Part shown: positions 54,909 through 63,861 of the stretch, in pieces | Position numbering within the stretch: the first letter of the stretch is position 1 | How the letters are laid out: every line of letters starts with the position of its first letter | The notes under the pieces: generated by a model | Databases searched by the model: none | Seen by the model: the letters and a program-made list of their open reading frames with translations, nothing else | What the model was told of the DNA's origin: nothing | From: Gemmatimonadota bacterium | GTDB lineage: Bacteria > Latescibacterota > UBA2968 > GCA-2709665 | Direction of reading: 5' to 3' | DNA length: 64,000 nt | Assembly (NCBI GenBank): GCA_028877215.1 | Contig: JAPPFJ010000012.1 | Location: forward strand, 164,399 to 228,398 | Program-made: the position numbers and the translations under genes

Positions 54909-57341
54909 CTACGGGAGGTATTCTTCAGGGGTGAACGCGTCCACCCTCACCGCCTGGTCTCGGGCGGTTTCCGCGCGGCGGAACAGCTCCGCGTCTTCCT
55001 GTGTGATCAGCTCTTTTTCCATGGCCTGTTCGACCAGCCGGTGGGGGTCCCGGCCGGAAAGCAGGCCTGCGCGTGCGGCTTTCTTGATGATGCCGGAAAT
55101 GGGTTCGGCCCTGCAGGAAAGCACGAATGCGGCTTCGAGCCGGCCCAGGGCTTCGCCGTCGGAGTCCGGCAGGTATATGTCCGAGGTCAGCGCGTCCCGG
55201 TCGGGCCCGGGCGTCCGCATGGCGCGGGCGACGTCGCCTCCCAGGGCGTCGGAAGGCATCCGGCCGATCGGGTTGAGGCGAGACCAGAGCGCGACCGGGT
55301 AGCGGAACAGCAGACCCAGGCCTGGGAAGACGCGCAGGTTCCGGAACAGGCCGCTGAATCCGAGCTGAATCTGCGCGAACGCGTATTGCATCGCCCAGTG
55401 TAGATAGGGCAGGTGGCCCGGTCTGCGCCCTTCCGCTTCAAATCGGCGCATGACGGCGGTGCCCAGGTACATCCATGACAGGATATCCGCGAAGCGGCCG
55501 GCCAGTTTCTCTTCCTTTTTCAGGGCGCCGCCCAATGAGATCAGGGCCACGTCGGCCAGGAAGGCGAATGAAGCGGACGTCCAGGCCAGCTTGCGATAGT
55601 ACCGGGACGCGGGCCCCCGCACCGGCGAAGCGGCCAGGTATCCGCGCGACAGGCTCAGGAGCGCGGCGCGGAACGCGTTGCGGATGACGTGGCCCGCGTG
55701 GGCCCAGAATGCGCGGTCGAACGCGCGCAGGTTGCCCGTCTTGAGCGCCTGTATTTCATCATAGATGTACGGATGGCACCGGATCGCGCCCTGACCGAAC
55801 GTGATAAAGGTCCGCGTGAGGATATTCGCGCCTTCCACGGTGATGGCGATGGGCGCCCAGAGATACATCCGGGCGAGCAGGTTTCTCGGACCCTGGGCGA
55901 TGGCGTTTCCAGCCAGGATGTCCATCCCGTCCAGAATGGCGCGCCGGTGGAGCTCCGTGAGATTGAATTTGACGATGGCGGAGACAACCGCCGATTTCTC
56001 GCCCGCGTCCAGGCCGCCGCAGGTGAAACGCCTCGCGGCTTCCATCAGGTAGGTAAAGCCGCCGATACGGGCGAGCGGCTCCTCCACGCCCTGGAACCGG
56101 CCGATGGATAGGCCGAACTGTTTACGTACGGTGGCGTGGGCGCCCGCCACCCGCGCGGTCAGCTTGGCGCCGAAGGCCGCGGTTGCCGGCAGCGAGATGC
56201 CGCGCCCCGCGGCGAGGGATTCCATGAGCATGCGCCACCCCTGGCCGGCGCATTCCGTACCGCCGATGATGGCATCGGCCGGAACGACGACGTCCCTGCC
56301 CTCGGTGGGGGCATTGTGAAAGGGCACGCCCATTGGATCGTGCCGTCTGTCCACCACAACGCCCGGCGTGTCGCGGGGAACGAGAGCGCAGGTGATGCCC
56401 GGGTTGGCGCCCCTGCCGAGCAGATTGTCCGGATCCTTGAGTTTGAAGGCCAGGCCGATCAGTGTGGAGATGGAAGCGAGCGTAATATATCGCTTTTTCC
56501 AGTTCAAACGCAGATACGGCCGCCCATCCTCGCCCATGAAGACGACCCCGCTGGACCGGATGCTGCCGGCGTCGGAACCGGCGTTCGGCTCGGTGAGGGC
56601 AAAGCAGGGGATCTCCTCGCCGCGCGCAAGGCGCGGCAGGAAGTGGTCTTTCTGTTCCCGGGTGCCGTAATGGATCAGCAGTTCGGCCGGTCCGAGCGAA
56701 TTGGGCACCATAACGGTAACGGCGAGAGGCATGGAGCGGGAGGCCAGCTTGCCGACAATGGCGCTGTGAGCCGAGACGGAGAATCCAAGGCCGCCGAATG
56801 CTTCCGGGATGATGATCCCGTAGAATCTTTGTTCTTTGAGATAATCCCAAAGTTCCAGCGGCAGGTCCCGGTCCCGGTGAATCCGCCAGTCGTCTGCCAG
56901 CCGGCACGCGGCTTCCACGGGGCCGCTGAGGAATGCGCGTTCCCTTTCGTTCAAATCGGGATAGGGTTCGGCGTTCAGACGTCTGAAGTCGGGTTTGCCG
57001 GAGAAGAGGTCGGCGTCGATCCATACGCTTCCGGCTTCGATGGCGGCCTGTTCGGTGGGCGAGATGACAGGAAGGAGGCGGAGCGCCTTGAGGATTTTGA
57101 GGATTCGGGAGGAAATCAGGTTGCGGCGCAGCGGCCGCACGTTAAGGAGCAGCGCGAGGGCGCCGAAGCCCCACCAGAGGCCGCCGGGAGCGCCGAACGT
57201 CCATAGACCCGCGCCCGAGAGGACCGTCCACAGCCACAGCGGCGCGCCCGTAAAACCCAGGACGCATACGAGAACCGCGATGCCAATGGTTTCGACGTAC
57301 GAAAAGGAAAGGACGCCGAAGGACGAAGTCAGAACGTCCAT
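54909..57341 (-). CDS. fadE: Acyl-CoA dehydrogenase, FadE type (with DUF1974)
   Basis: About 810 residues, close to E. coli FadE (814). ATG 57341 is preferred over GTG 57350, as aaaggtg stands 8 bases before it. Two or three membrane helices form the N-terminus ([20 protein letters not shown]). The flavoprotein domain includes [36 protein letters not shown] and [18 protein letters not shown] text ([20 protein letters not shown]). The C-terminal DUF1974 part covers about residue 500 on. It introduces the trans-2 double bond of acyl-CoA, the first step of beta-oxidation, at the inner membrane. It starts 36 bases after fadA ends. Confidence 0.92.
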   Translation of the reverse strand: MDVLTSSFGVLSFSYVETIGIAVLVCVLGFTGAPLWLWTVLSGAGLWTFGAPGGLWWGFGALALLLNVRPLRRNLISSRILKILKALRLLPVISPTEQAAIEAGSVWIDADLFSGKPDFRRLNAEPYPDLNERERAFLSGPVEAACRLADDWRIHRDRDLPLELWDYLKEQRFYGIIIPEAFGGLGFSVSAHSAIVGKLASRSMPLAVTVMVPNSLGPAELLIHYGTREQKDHFLPRLARGEEIPCFALTEPNAGSDAGSIRSSGVVFMGEDGRPYLRLNWKKRYITLASISTLIGLAFKLKDPDNLLGRGANPGITCALVPRDTPGVVVDRRHDPMGVPFHNAPTEGRDVVVPADAIIGGTECAGQGWRMLMESLAAGRGISLPATAAFGAKLTARVAGAHATVRKQFGLSIGRFQGVEEPLARIGGFTYLMEAARRFTCGGLDAGEKSAVVSAIVKFNLTELHRRAILDGMDILAGNAIAQGPRNLLARMYLWAPIAITVEGANILTRTFITFGQGAIRCHPYIYDEIQALKTGNLRAFDRAFWAHAGHVIRNAFRAALLSLSRGYLAASPVRGPASRYYRKLAWTSASFAFLADVALISLGGALKKEEKLAGRFADILSWMYLGTAVMRRFEAEGRRPGHLPYLHWAMQYAFAQIQLGFSGLFRNLRVFPGLGLLFRYPVALWSRLNPIGRMPSDALGGDVARAMRTPGPDRDALTSDIYLPDSDGEALGRLEAAFVLSCRAEPISGIIKKAARAGLLSGRDPHRLVEQAMEKELITQEDAELFRRAETARDQAVRVDAFTPEEYLP

Positions 57342-57376
57342 GCATTTCACACCTTTAGCAGCCCGGATGGGCCTTT

Positions 57377-58564
57377 TTATCGGACTGTTAGATTCTCAAA
57401 GACTCCCGCGGCGCCCATACCGCTGCCGATACACATGGTACAAATGCCGTACCGGACGTCGCGGCGAACCATTTCATGCAGAAGGGTGGCGGTGAGCTTG
57501 GCGCCGGTGCAGCCCAGCGGATGGCCGAGCGCGATGGCCCCGCCGTTGACATTGACGATATCCTGGTTCAGGCCCAGTTTGCCGATGACGGCGAGCGCCT
57601 GCGCCGCGAAGGCCTCGTTCAGTTCGATCAGACCGATATCTCCCAGGGTGAGACCCGCCTGCCCGAGCGCTTTCGGCACGGCTTCGGCCGGACCGATGCC
57701 CATGACTTCCGGCGCGACGCCGGCCACCGCATAACCCGCGAGCCGCGCTATGGGTTCCACCTGCAGTTCCCTGGCCGTCCGCCCGCTCATCACCACCGTT
57801 GCGGCAGCGCCGTCCGAGACCTGCGAGGCATTCCCCGCGGTGACGGTGCCGCCCGCGCGAAAGACCGGCCTGAGCCGGGCAAGGGCGCCCGCGCTGGTAT
57901 CGGCGCGAGGCCCTTCGTCGGCCCTGAACGTCGTCTCGATGGATGTCGTCCTTCCGTTGTCGTACACCGTGTCCGCCACGTGGAGGGGCACGATCTCGTC
58001 GTTGAAGCGGCCTTCCGCGGCGGCGGCGAGCGCACGCTGGTGGGAACGCAGGGCAAAGAGGTCCTGTTCCTCACGGGAGATGTTCTCGCTTTCCGCCAGG
58101 TTTTCAGCGGTGTTTCCCATGTCGATGTAGAGGTCGGGGTCCTCCCGGGTGATGTCCGGGTCCGGCATGAAGTTGTTTCCGCCCATGGGCACCAGGCTCA
58201 TGGACTCGGCGCCGCCGGCCACGATCACGTCGGCCTGTCCCGCGGAGACCGCCTGGTGCGCCATCGCGATGGATTGCAGCCCGGATGCGCAAAAACGGTT
58301 GATGGTTACGCCGGGAACCGTATCGGGCAGGCCCGCCTTCTGTGCGACGACGCGACCGAGAACCATGCCCTGCTGCGCTTCCGGAAACGCGCAGCCCATG
58401 ATCACGTCGTCGATACTTTCGGGCTGAAGGCCCTCCACGCGGCCGATGGCGCCGTTGACGGCGGCCGCGCCCAGGGTTTCGGGCCGCACGTTGCGCAGGA
58501 CCCCTCTCCCGGCTTTACCCACGGCCGTGCGAACGCTGCTGACGATGTATGTTTCCTCGCTCAT
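57377..58564 (-). CDS. fadA: Acetyl-CoA acyltransferase (3-ketoacyl-CoA thiolase)
   Basis: 395 residues from ATG 58564, with agaggtg 8 bases upstream. It is a thiolase with nucleophile Cys92 ([18 protein letters not shown]), [16 protein letters not shown] containing the catalytic His, and [20 protein letters not shown] containing the second Cys. The sequence [17 protein letters not shown] is also typical. It splits 3-ketoacyl-CoA to acetyl-CoA and a shortened acyl-CoA. It stands between fadN and fadE, in the order of the Bacillus fadNAE operon, but two repeat tracts (732 bases) separate it from fadN. Confidence 0.95.
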   Translation of the reverse strand: MSEETYIVSSVRTAVGKAGRGVLRNVRPETLGAAAVNGAIGRVEGLQPESIDDVIMGCAFPEAQQGMVLGRVVAQKAGLPDTVPGVTINRFCASGLQSIAMAHQAVSAGQADVIVAGGAESMSLVPMGGNNFMPDPDITREDPDLYIDMGNTAENLAESENISREEQDLFALRSHQRALAAAAEGRFNDEIVPLHVADTVYDNGRTTSIETTFRADEGPRADTSAGALARLRPVFRAGGTVTAGNASQVSDGAAATVVMSGRTARELQVEPIARLAGYAVAGVAPEVMGIGPAEAVPKALGQAGLTLGDIGLIELNEAFAAQALAVIGKLGLNQDIVNVNGGAIALGHPLGCTGAKLTATLLHEMVRRDVRYGICTMCIGSGMGAAGVFENLTVR

Positions 58565-58584
58565 GACGGACAACACCTCTCATG

Positions 58585-58690
58585 TCCGGTGACCTGGTTT
58601 ATCCTGGTAATCCGCCGTCTAATCGCCTTTATTTACAAGCACATATTCGAATTAACGTCCCCGCAGACTTTCGAATCAAGGTTAGCCTCA
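58585..58690. repeat. 196-base repeat family, partial unit
   Basis: It contains cctggtttatcctggtaatc, taatcgcctttatttacaag, and attcgaattaacgtccccgc, matching cluster 1 at 51179-51450. It starts inside the fadA leader. Confidence 0.7.
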
Positions 58691-58734
58691 ATTCCGATTC
58701 GAAAAAAGAGAACAGTCAAGTCGGCCACAAAAGC

Positions 58735-58895
58735 ACAGAAGGCACAGAAGGGATCGGTGCAGAACGTCGTGCGCCACAACGTCTTGATTATGCGGCTAAA
58801 ACGCCACTGATGACGCATAAAGCGAGAAAGCGTCAAAACAAGCCCTGCCTTTGCTCCCTCTCTCCCGGTGGGAGAGAGGGCCGGGGAGAGAGGTC
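58735..58895. repeat. Dispersed short repeats
   Basis: The segment cacagaaggcacagaaggga resembles the acacgaaggcacaaagg family. Bases 58857-58895 (ccctctctcccggtgggaga onward) form a palindrome matching 8649 and 17780. No coding sequence is recognised in the 58565-59296 gap. Confidence 0.55.
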
Positions 58896-59001
58896 TGCGG
58901 GGCCGGGTGGAGGAGCAGCTTTTGCTCTTGCCTTTCGATTTTAGCTGACCGCTGACGGCTGATCGCTCTGTCTGAGGGGTCGGGGGGAGAGGTTCCGTTC
59001 C

Positions 59002-59310
59002 CGTCCAGTAACCTGGTTTATCCTGGTAATCAGCAGTTTGATCGCCTTTATCAACTTGCACATATACGAATTAACGTTTCCGAAAAACATACGAATCACG
59101 GTCAGCCCCTATTCGAAAAATACAGCAACCGGGTGTCGTGATAAAACTCTCCGAAACAGGGTGTTAACGTCGTATGGATGGACATTTTTTCAGTTGACGT
59201 CCAGCAACCTGGTTTATCCTGGTAATCAGCAGTTTAATCACCTTTGTCAACTTGCACATATTTGGTTTAACGTCAACAAAAACATACGAATCATGGTTAG
59301 TTTCGCAGGG
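59002..59310. repeat. 196-base tandem repeat, cluster 2
   Basis: Units start at 59012 and 59208 (cctggtttatcctggtaatc), an exact spacing of 196 bases. Each unit continues cagcagttt(g/a)atc, then the partly conserved acttgcacatat, then an acatacgaatca segment. The interior ctccgaaacagggtgttaac matches 51120-51137. The tract overlaps the fadN stop end. Confidence 0.8.
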
Positions 59311-61651
59311 GTCTGTTGGTGCGCAGAATGCTGTGGATCCGTTCCCGGGTCTTCTGTTCGCCGGTCAGGGCGACAAAGACTTCGCGCTCCAGTTCGAGAA
59401 GGTAGTCCTCGTGTACATTCGCCGGGCCTGTAAGGTCGCCGCCGGTCAGCACGTAGGCGAACCGGTTGGCCAGAAAGCGGTCGTATTCGCTGATGAAACC
59501 CGAGCGGAGCATATTGTGGGTTGTCACCTCGAACCGGGCGCGGGCCGGCTGCCCGAGAACCCGGATGGCATTGCGGACCGGGGGCGGCGCGTACCCCTGG
59601 ACGGAAAGGCGCAGGACTTCCTGACGGGCGGCCTGGAGCCGGAGGTCCTGGTTCATGACGATGGGCGAACCGGCGGCCAGAAATCCGTATTCCCGCGCCT
59701 GATGGGCGCTGTTGGATACCTTCGCCATGGCCACCGTTTCGAAGGCCCTGGTCAGAAAGGGCTGGATGTGGCTGTCGTGGTCGGATGACGCGCGCTCGTG
59801 CGAAATCGCCGCCATGCGCATGGTGCCGCACCCGCCGGGGATGAGGCCTACGGCGAGTTCCACAAGACCGATGTAGGATTCCGCCGCGGCCACGGGGCTG
59901 GCGCAGGCCATCGTGAGTTCGCAGCCGCCGCCGAGCACGCGGCCGTGGGTGGCGACCACGACGGGTTTGGCGGCGTAGTGGACACGCTGGATCATCTGTT
60001 GAAAGTTGACCAGGAGCCGGTCCATCAGGTCGAAGCGTTTCCGTTCCGCGTGCGCGACCATTTCTCCCAGGTTCGCGCCAACTGAGAAGTTCTTCCCCGT
60101 GTTGCAGATGACCATTCCCCGGAAATTCCCCGCTTCGACGACGTCGACCGCGTCGATGAGACCGCGTACAAGGGTTTCTCCCATCGAGTTCGCCTTGGAA
60201 CGGTATTCGAAGTGGGCGATATCGTCACCCAGGTCCAGCAGGGCGGCTTCCTCGTTTTGCCAGTGGACGTGCTGTTTTTCAGAGCGGACTGCGGGCGCCG
60301 TGAATTCATCCGTGGTTCCGGACTCCCGCACGTATCCGCGGTCGGGCAGATAGACCCGTGAGCGATCGCGAAATCCCCCGGCTCCCGATCCGGCCATGGT
60401 TTCGATCCACTCCGGCAGGGCGGTTTTTTCAGACTTCATGTCCGCCAGGATCTTATCGAACCCGATGATATCCCACATTTCAAAGGGCCCGACCTCCCAA
60501 CCGAATCCCCAGCGAAGGGCCCGATCTATGTCTGCGGGGTTCGTCGTAATCTCGGGGATGCGGCGCGTGCTGTAACCCAGAGTATCCAGGAGATGCTCCC
60601 GGAAGAAATCGCCCGCCCGTCCACCTTGCGCGTAAAGGTCGCGCAGGCGTCGGGAGAGCTCCCTCTGGCTGCGAATGGGTTTGAGATCGCCCAGTTCCGG
60701 TTCCCGGGCCGGTTCGTAGGCGCCGGTAATCGGGTTGAACGAGAGGATGTCCCGGCCTTCTTTTTTGTAGAAGCCCCTGCCCGCCTTCGCGCCGGTGGCT
60801 CCGTCCTCGACGAGTTGCGCAACCGGCGCGGGAACCTGGAACCGGTCGCGGCTTTCGTCCTCCGGCAGAGCACTATACAGGTATTCGGCGACGTGTGCGA
60901 GGGTGTCCAGCCCCACAACGTCGGCCGTCCTGAACGTGGCCGACCTTGGACGTCCCAGCAGCGGTCCGGTGAGGGCGTCTATTTCCTCGATCGTATATCC
61001 GCCATCCGTAAAGGCCCGGATACACTGCATCATGGCGTACACGCCGATGCGGTTGCCGATGAACCCCGGCGTGTCGTTCGCAATTACAATGCCCTTGCCA
61101 AGCCGTACCCGGCCGAACCCGGAGATGCGTTCGACAACCGCCGGATCGGTTTCGGGAAGAGGGATGAGTTCGAGGAGCTTGAGGTAGCGCGGCGGGTTGA
61201 AGAAGTGCGTTCCCAGGAAACGGCTCTTGAAGTCCGGTGACCGGTCCTGCGTGATTACGTGGATCGGAATGCCGCTGGTGTTGGTGGAGACAACGGCACG
61301 GCTGTTCGCGGCGGCCTCCACGCGAGCCATCATCTGTTGTTTGACGCGGGGCTTCTCGACAACGGCTTCGATGATCCAGTCCGCTTCGGTTGTGCGATGG
61401 AAGTCGTCTTCGATATTGCCGGGGGTGATGCGGCGGACGGTTTCTTCCGTAAAAAGGGGGGCTGGGCTGACGCGCTCGAGGCCTTTCAACGCGCCTTCGA
61501 CGATCGCGTTCCTGTTCTTCCCGTCGCCGGGAAGATCCAGAAGATGGACGGACAGGCCGACGTTTGCCAGGTGGGCGGCAATCTGCGATCCCATAACGCC
61601 TGCGCCCAGAACGGCGGCGGTGCGGAACGGGGGATGTGCTGCGGGATGCAT
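59297..61651 (-). CDS. fadN: Bifunctional 3-hydroxyacyl-CoA dehydrogenase / enoyl-CoA hydratase, FadN type
   Basis: 784 residues. The NAD-binding dehydrogenase part is N-terminal (AAVLGAGVMGSQIAAHLANV; SNTSG-like VSTNTSGIPIHVITQ; GTHFFNPPRYLKLLELIP). The hydratase part is C-terminal (ISGG-like MVICNTGKNFSVGANLGEM; GGGCELTMACASPVA; YIGLVELAVGLIPGGCG with the catalytic Glu). That order matches Bacillus FadN and is the reverse of E. coli FadB. It hydrates trans-2-enoyl-CoA and oxidises the product. With fadD, fadE and fadA it completes the spiral. Confidence 0.93.
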   Translation of the reverse strand: MHPAAHPPFRTAAVLGAGVMGSQIAAHLANVGLSVHLLDLPGDGKNRNAIVEGALKGLERVSPAPLFTEETVRRITPGNIEDDFHRTTEADWIIEAVVEKPRVKQQMMARVEAAANSRAVVSTNTSGIPIHVITQDRSPDFKSRFLGTHFFNPPRYLKLLELIPLPETDPAVVERISGFGRVRLGKGIVIANDTPGFIGNRIGVYAMMQCIRAFTDGGYTIEEIDALTGPLLGRPRSATFRTADVVGLDTLAHVAEYLYSALPEDESRDRFQVPAPVAQLVEDGATGAKAGRGFYKKEGRDILSFNPITGAYEPAREPELGDLKPIRSQRELSRRLRDLYAQGGRAGDFFREHLLDTLGYSTRRIPEITTNPADIDRALRWGFGWEVGPFEMWDIIGFDKILADMKSEKTALPEWIETMAGSGAGGFRDRSRVYLPDRGYVRESGTTDEFTAPAVRSEKQHVHWQNEEAALLDLGDDIAHFEYRSKANSMGETLVRGLIDAVDVVEAGNFRGMVICNTGKNFSVGANLGEMVAHAERKRFDLMDRLLVNFQQMIQRVHYAAKPVVVATHGRVLGGGCELTMACASPVAAAESYIGLVELAVGLIPGGCGTMRMAAISHERASSDHDSHIQPFLTRAFETVAMAKVSNSAHQAREYGFLAAGSPIVMNQDLRLQAARQEVLRLSVQGYAPPPVRNAIRVLGQPARARFEVTTHNMLRSGFISEYDRFLANRFAYVLTGGDLTGPANVHEDYLLELEREVFVALTGEQKTRERIHSILRTNRPLRN

Positions 61652-61797
61652 TCGGGCTCACCTTTCCGGACAGGTTCTGGGGAGAGTCTCTCGCGTTGCG
61701 GCGAGTGACGTCGCTGGCGGGCGTATGCCTGTCCCGAAAGGTAGTGTACAACCGTTTCCCGATCAAGAAAGAAACGCATGATCAGGTGGATCGCGGG

Positions 61798-61937
61798 ACC
61801 TCTCCCCCCGGCCCCCTCTCCTGTGAGGAGAGGGGAGGAAAGACACGAAAACCGGCCTCACACGGAGACACGAAGGCACAAAGGGAAAACCGGAAAACAC
61901 GACATGGCGGGCGACCACAAGGGTCGCCCCTACGAAT
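61798..61937. repeat. Three dispersed repeats in a row
   Basis: It holds the palindrome gccccctctcctgtgaggag, then cctcacacggagacacgaag (matches 8600 and 21222), then gggcgaccacaagggtcgcc (inverse of 8552). No gene is visible in 61652-62429. Confidence 0.65.
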
Positions 61938-62045
61938 ACAACGAATGCGCGTCAGGTGGTGGAGGCGGATTCTCGGTGCTCTATACTACAGCATTACAAT
62001 CGGAACGAATCTCGTCAGATCCTTTCATGCACCCGGTAGTGGAGT

Positions 62046-62245
62046 GGGGGGTTTTTCCGTGTTAATCCGTCCCGCACCGTTGTTTTGGGACACGTCAGGG
62101 GCACGCAGGCCACTGAGTTACATTCTTGCCTCTGAGGGGATTCACGGAAAAACCGGCCCCCTGCCGAAGGGTGCGCTTCTTTTTGGTCCTTTTTCTTACG
62201 CGGATAAGAAAAAGGACGTAAATAATAGAAAAACAAAGGATTTAT
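62046..62245. repeat. 200-base hairpin repeat, copy 2
   Basis: Matches 17996-18195 with only scattered differences. It includes the outer inverted pair ggtttttccgtg / cacggaaaaacc and the 13-bp stem gtcctttttctta / taagaaaaaggac (62188-62219). Confidence 0.85.
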
Positions 62246-62322
62246 AAAAAAAAAGTCGGCATGCAAATTGGAAAATCCGTTGTTTGTCTTTCGATTCATA
62301 ACCATGCCTGCGGTGTGTTCTC

Positions 62323-62465
62323 AAAAAGCGGTGAGAAGGAAGACGGAGGAGAGGAGAGATCGGATGCCGTAAAGGGATTCCTTTTTGTGCCGCAGGCAAG
62401 TCGGAAGAACAAACCGGCAAGGGCTTCTTCTACCGTCTCCCCTCTACCGTCTCACCGCCTTCAGG
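62323..62465. repeat. HEF copy M
   Basis: Left arm gcggtgagaaggaagacgga, core tgtgccgcaggcaagtcgga, right arm ctaccgtctcccctctaccg then tctcaccgcc. It overlaps the last codons of the DUF2231 gene. Confidence 0.75.
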
Positions 62466-62909
62466 GTGCGTGAGCGCTTCCATCACAGGCCGGATGCCCG
62501 GACCGTATTCGTACGTCATCCGCCCCCCCGTATATCCGCTGAGGGCAATGAGGACTGCCGTTGCCGCGGCGCCCGCGAGATACGCGAACCGAACGGTTCC
62601 TGTGAACTTTCTCTTGAGGATGAGGTGGGTGCGGAGGAGGACCAGAACGATGGCGAGCCACGTGGCGGCGGTGGAGATGGATTCGTGCCGTTCCAGCTCG
62701 GCCGCGATGCCGGGGATTCGGGCTGCTGTCTCCTCTGCCGCGTTTCCGGTCAGCGAGGCCGCAATCGCCGAGACGGCGCCGAGGACAAGGAGGAGGTAGC
62801 CGGTATGGAGAAGGTGATCCCTGCGAAACAGAATGCCGGCGGCGTCGCAGAAAAAGCCCACGGTGAGCAGGGCCAGGGGGAAGTGGACGATAAACGGATG
62901 GAAGTCCAT
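62430..62909 (-). CDS. DUF2231 family integral membrane protein
   Basis: 159 residues with four membrane helices. It starts MDFHPFIVHFPLALLTVGFF, the HPxxVHFP signature of DUF2231. Further helices are LLLVLGAVSAIAASLTG, WLAIVLVLLRTHLI and YLAGAAATAVLIALSGYTGG; His3 and the HExx-like ERHESISTA may bind haem or metal. Function is not established; members often sit with cytochromes. The final residues (HPEGGETVEGRR) come from the repeat at the 3' end, so the original C-terminus may have changed. It lies 30 bases after the SDR gene. Confidence 0.82.
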   Translation of the reverse strand: MDFHPFIVHFPLALLTVGFFCDAAGILFRRDHLLHTGYLLLVLGAVSAIAASLTGNAAEETAARIPGIAAELERHESISTAATWLAIVLVLLRTHLILKRKFTGTVRFAYLAGAAATAVLIALSGYTGGRMTYEYGPGIRPVMEALTHPEGGETVEGRR

Positions 62910-62939
62910 AGAGGGGGTTGAAATCCGGGACCCGGACGA

Positions 62940-63728
62940 TCAGCTCCACGCGCCCTTGGCCATCATCCCGCCGTCCACGCAGACGTTTTCGCCGGTCATG
63001 AAGGAGGCTTTTTCGCTGGCGAGGAACAGCACGGCATTCGCGATGTCGTCGGGCGTGCCGATCCGGCCGATGGGATGGGCCCGGCTCATCTGTTCACGAT
63101 GTTCCGTCTCGTCGCCGCCCATGGCCTGCAGGGATTCCTCCACCATCGGTGTGTCGATGGTGCCGGGGTTGACGGCCAGCACGCGCACGTTGTCTTCCGC
63201 GTATTCCAGGGCAAGCTGTCGCGTCAGGGAGAGGATGCCGCCTTTGCTGGCGGCGTAGGCGCAGACGCCTTTCGTGGATTGCAGCCCCTGGACGCTGGCC
63301 GTGTTGATGATCACGCCGCCGCCGCGTTTGATCATCTCGGGTATGCAGTGACGGGTCATCAGGAATGCGCTCTTCAGGTTGACGTTCAGGATGTAGTCCC
63401 ATGTCTCTTCGGGCATCTCATGGGCCGGCACATAGCTGCTGACGGGCTGGACGCCCACGTTGTTGCAGAGGATGTCCACACCGCCCCAATCTGAAACGGC
63501 GGTCGCCGCGAGCCTACGGCAGGCATCGTCCTGCGCCACGTCCGCCGCCTGAAAGCGGATATGGCCGGGCAGAGGACCGCTTTCGGCTGCCAGGTTTTCA
63601 CCGGCCTTCACGTCCACGTCGGCGCAGAGGACGCGGGCGCCCTCCCGGGCAAAGGCCAGGCAGACGCCGCTGCCGATTCCCTTGGCGCCACCGGTGACGA
63701 TGACCACTCTATCCTGAAATTCCGACAT
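62940..63728 (-). CDS. Short-chain dehydrogenase/reductase (SDR family)
   Basis: 262 residues from ATG 63728, chosen for the upstream gggagggcgcc and the standard SDR length. It has VVIVTGGAKGIGSGVCLAF (NAD(P) loop), LCNNVGVQPVSSYV (NNxG-type), the active site Ser in NTASVQGLQS and YAASKGGILSLTRQLA (YxxxK), and IDTPMVEESLQ. Asp35-37 after the second strand (LCADVDVK) suggests NAD preference. The substrate is unknown. It is transcribed toward DUF2231 and the Fad genes and may serve lipid or secondary metabolism. Confidence 0.9.
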   Translation of the reverse strand: MSEFQDRVVIVTGGAKGIGSGVCLAFAREGARVLCADVDVKAGENLAAESGPLPGHIRFQAADVAQDDACRRLAATAVSDWGGVDILCNNVGVQPVSSYVPAHEMPEETWDYILNVNLKSAFLMTRHCIPEMIKRGGGVIINTASVQGLQSTKGVCAYAASKGGILSLTRQLALEYAEDNVRVLAVNPGTIDTPMVEESLQAMGGDETEHREQMSRAHPIGRIGTPDDIANAVLFLASEKASFMTGENVCVDGGMMAKGAWS

Positions 63729-63861
63729 GGCGCCCTCCCGGTTATGTTCGGTCCGCGTAGACACAGGTGCGACAGGGACAATAAGACAAAGCGGGCGCCG
63801 GATGTCAAATGTTAGTTGGGAGATAGATGACTGAGATTCGGCTCACACGGAGACACAAAGA

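Noticed and set aside
53169..55403. 744-residue plus-strand frame opposite fadD and fadE
   Set aside because: The minus strand encodes two textbook enzymes; the plus frame has no motif and crosses both of them.
56136..57206. 356-residue plus-strand frame opposite fadE
   Set aside because: Antisense shadow caused by high GC; no ribosome site and no family features.
57476..58810. 444-residue plus-strand frame opposite fadA
   Set aside because: Runs through a confirmed thiolase gene and then a repeat; no coding evidence.
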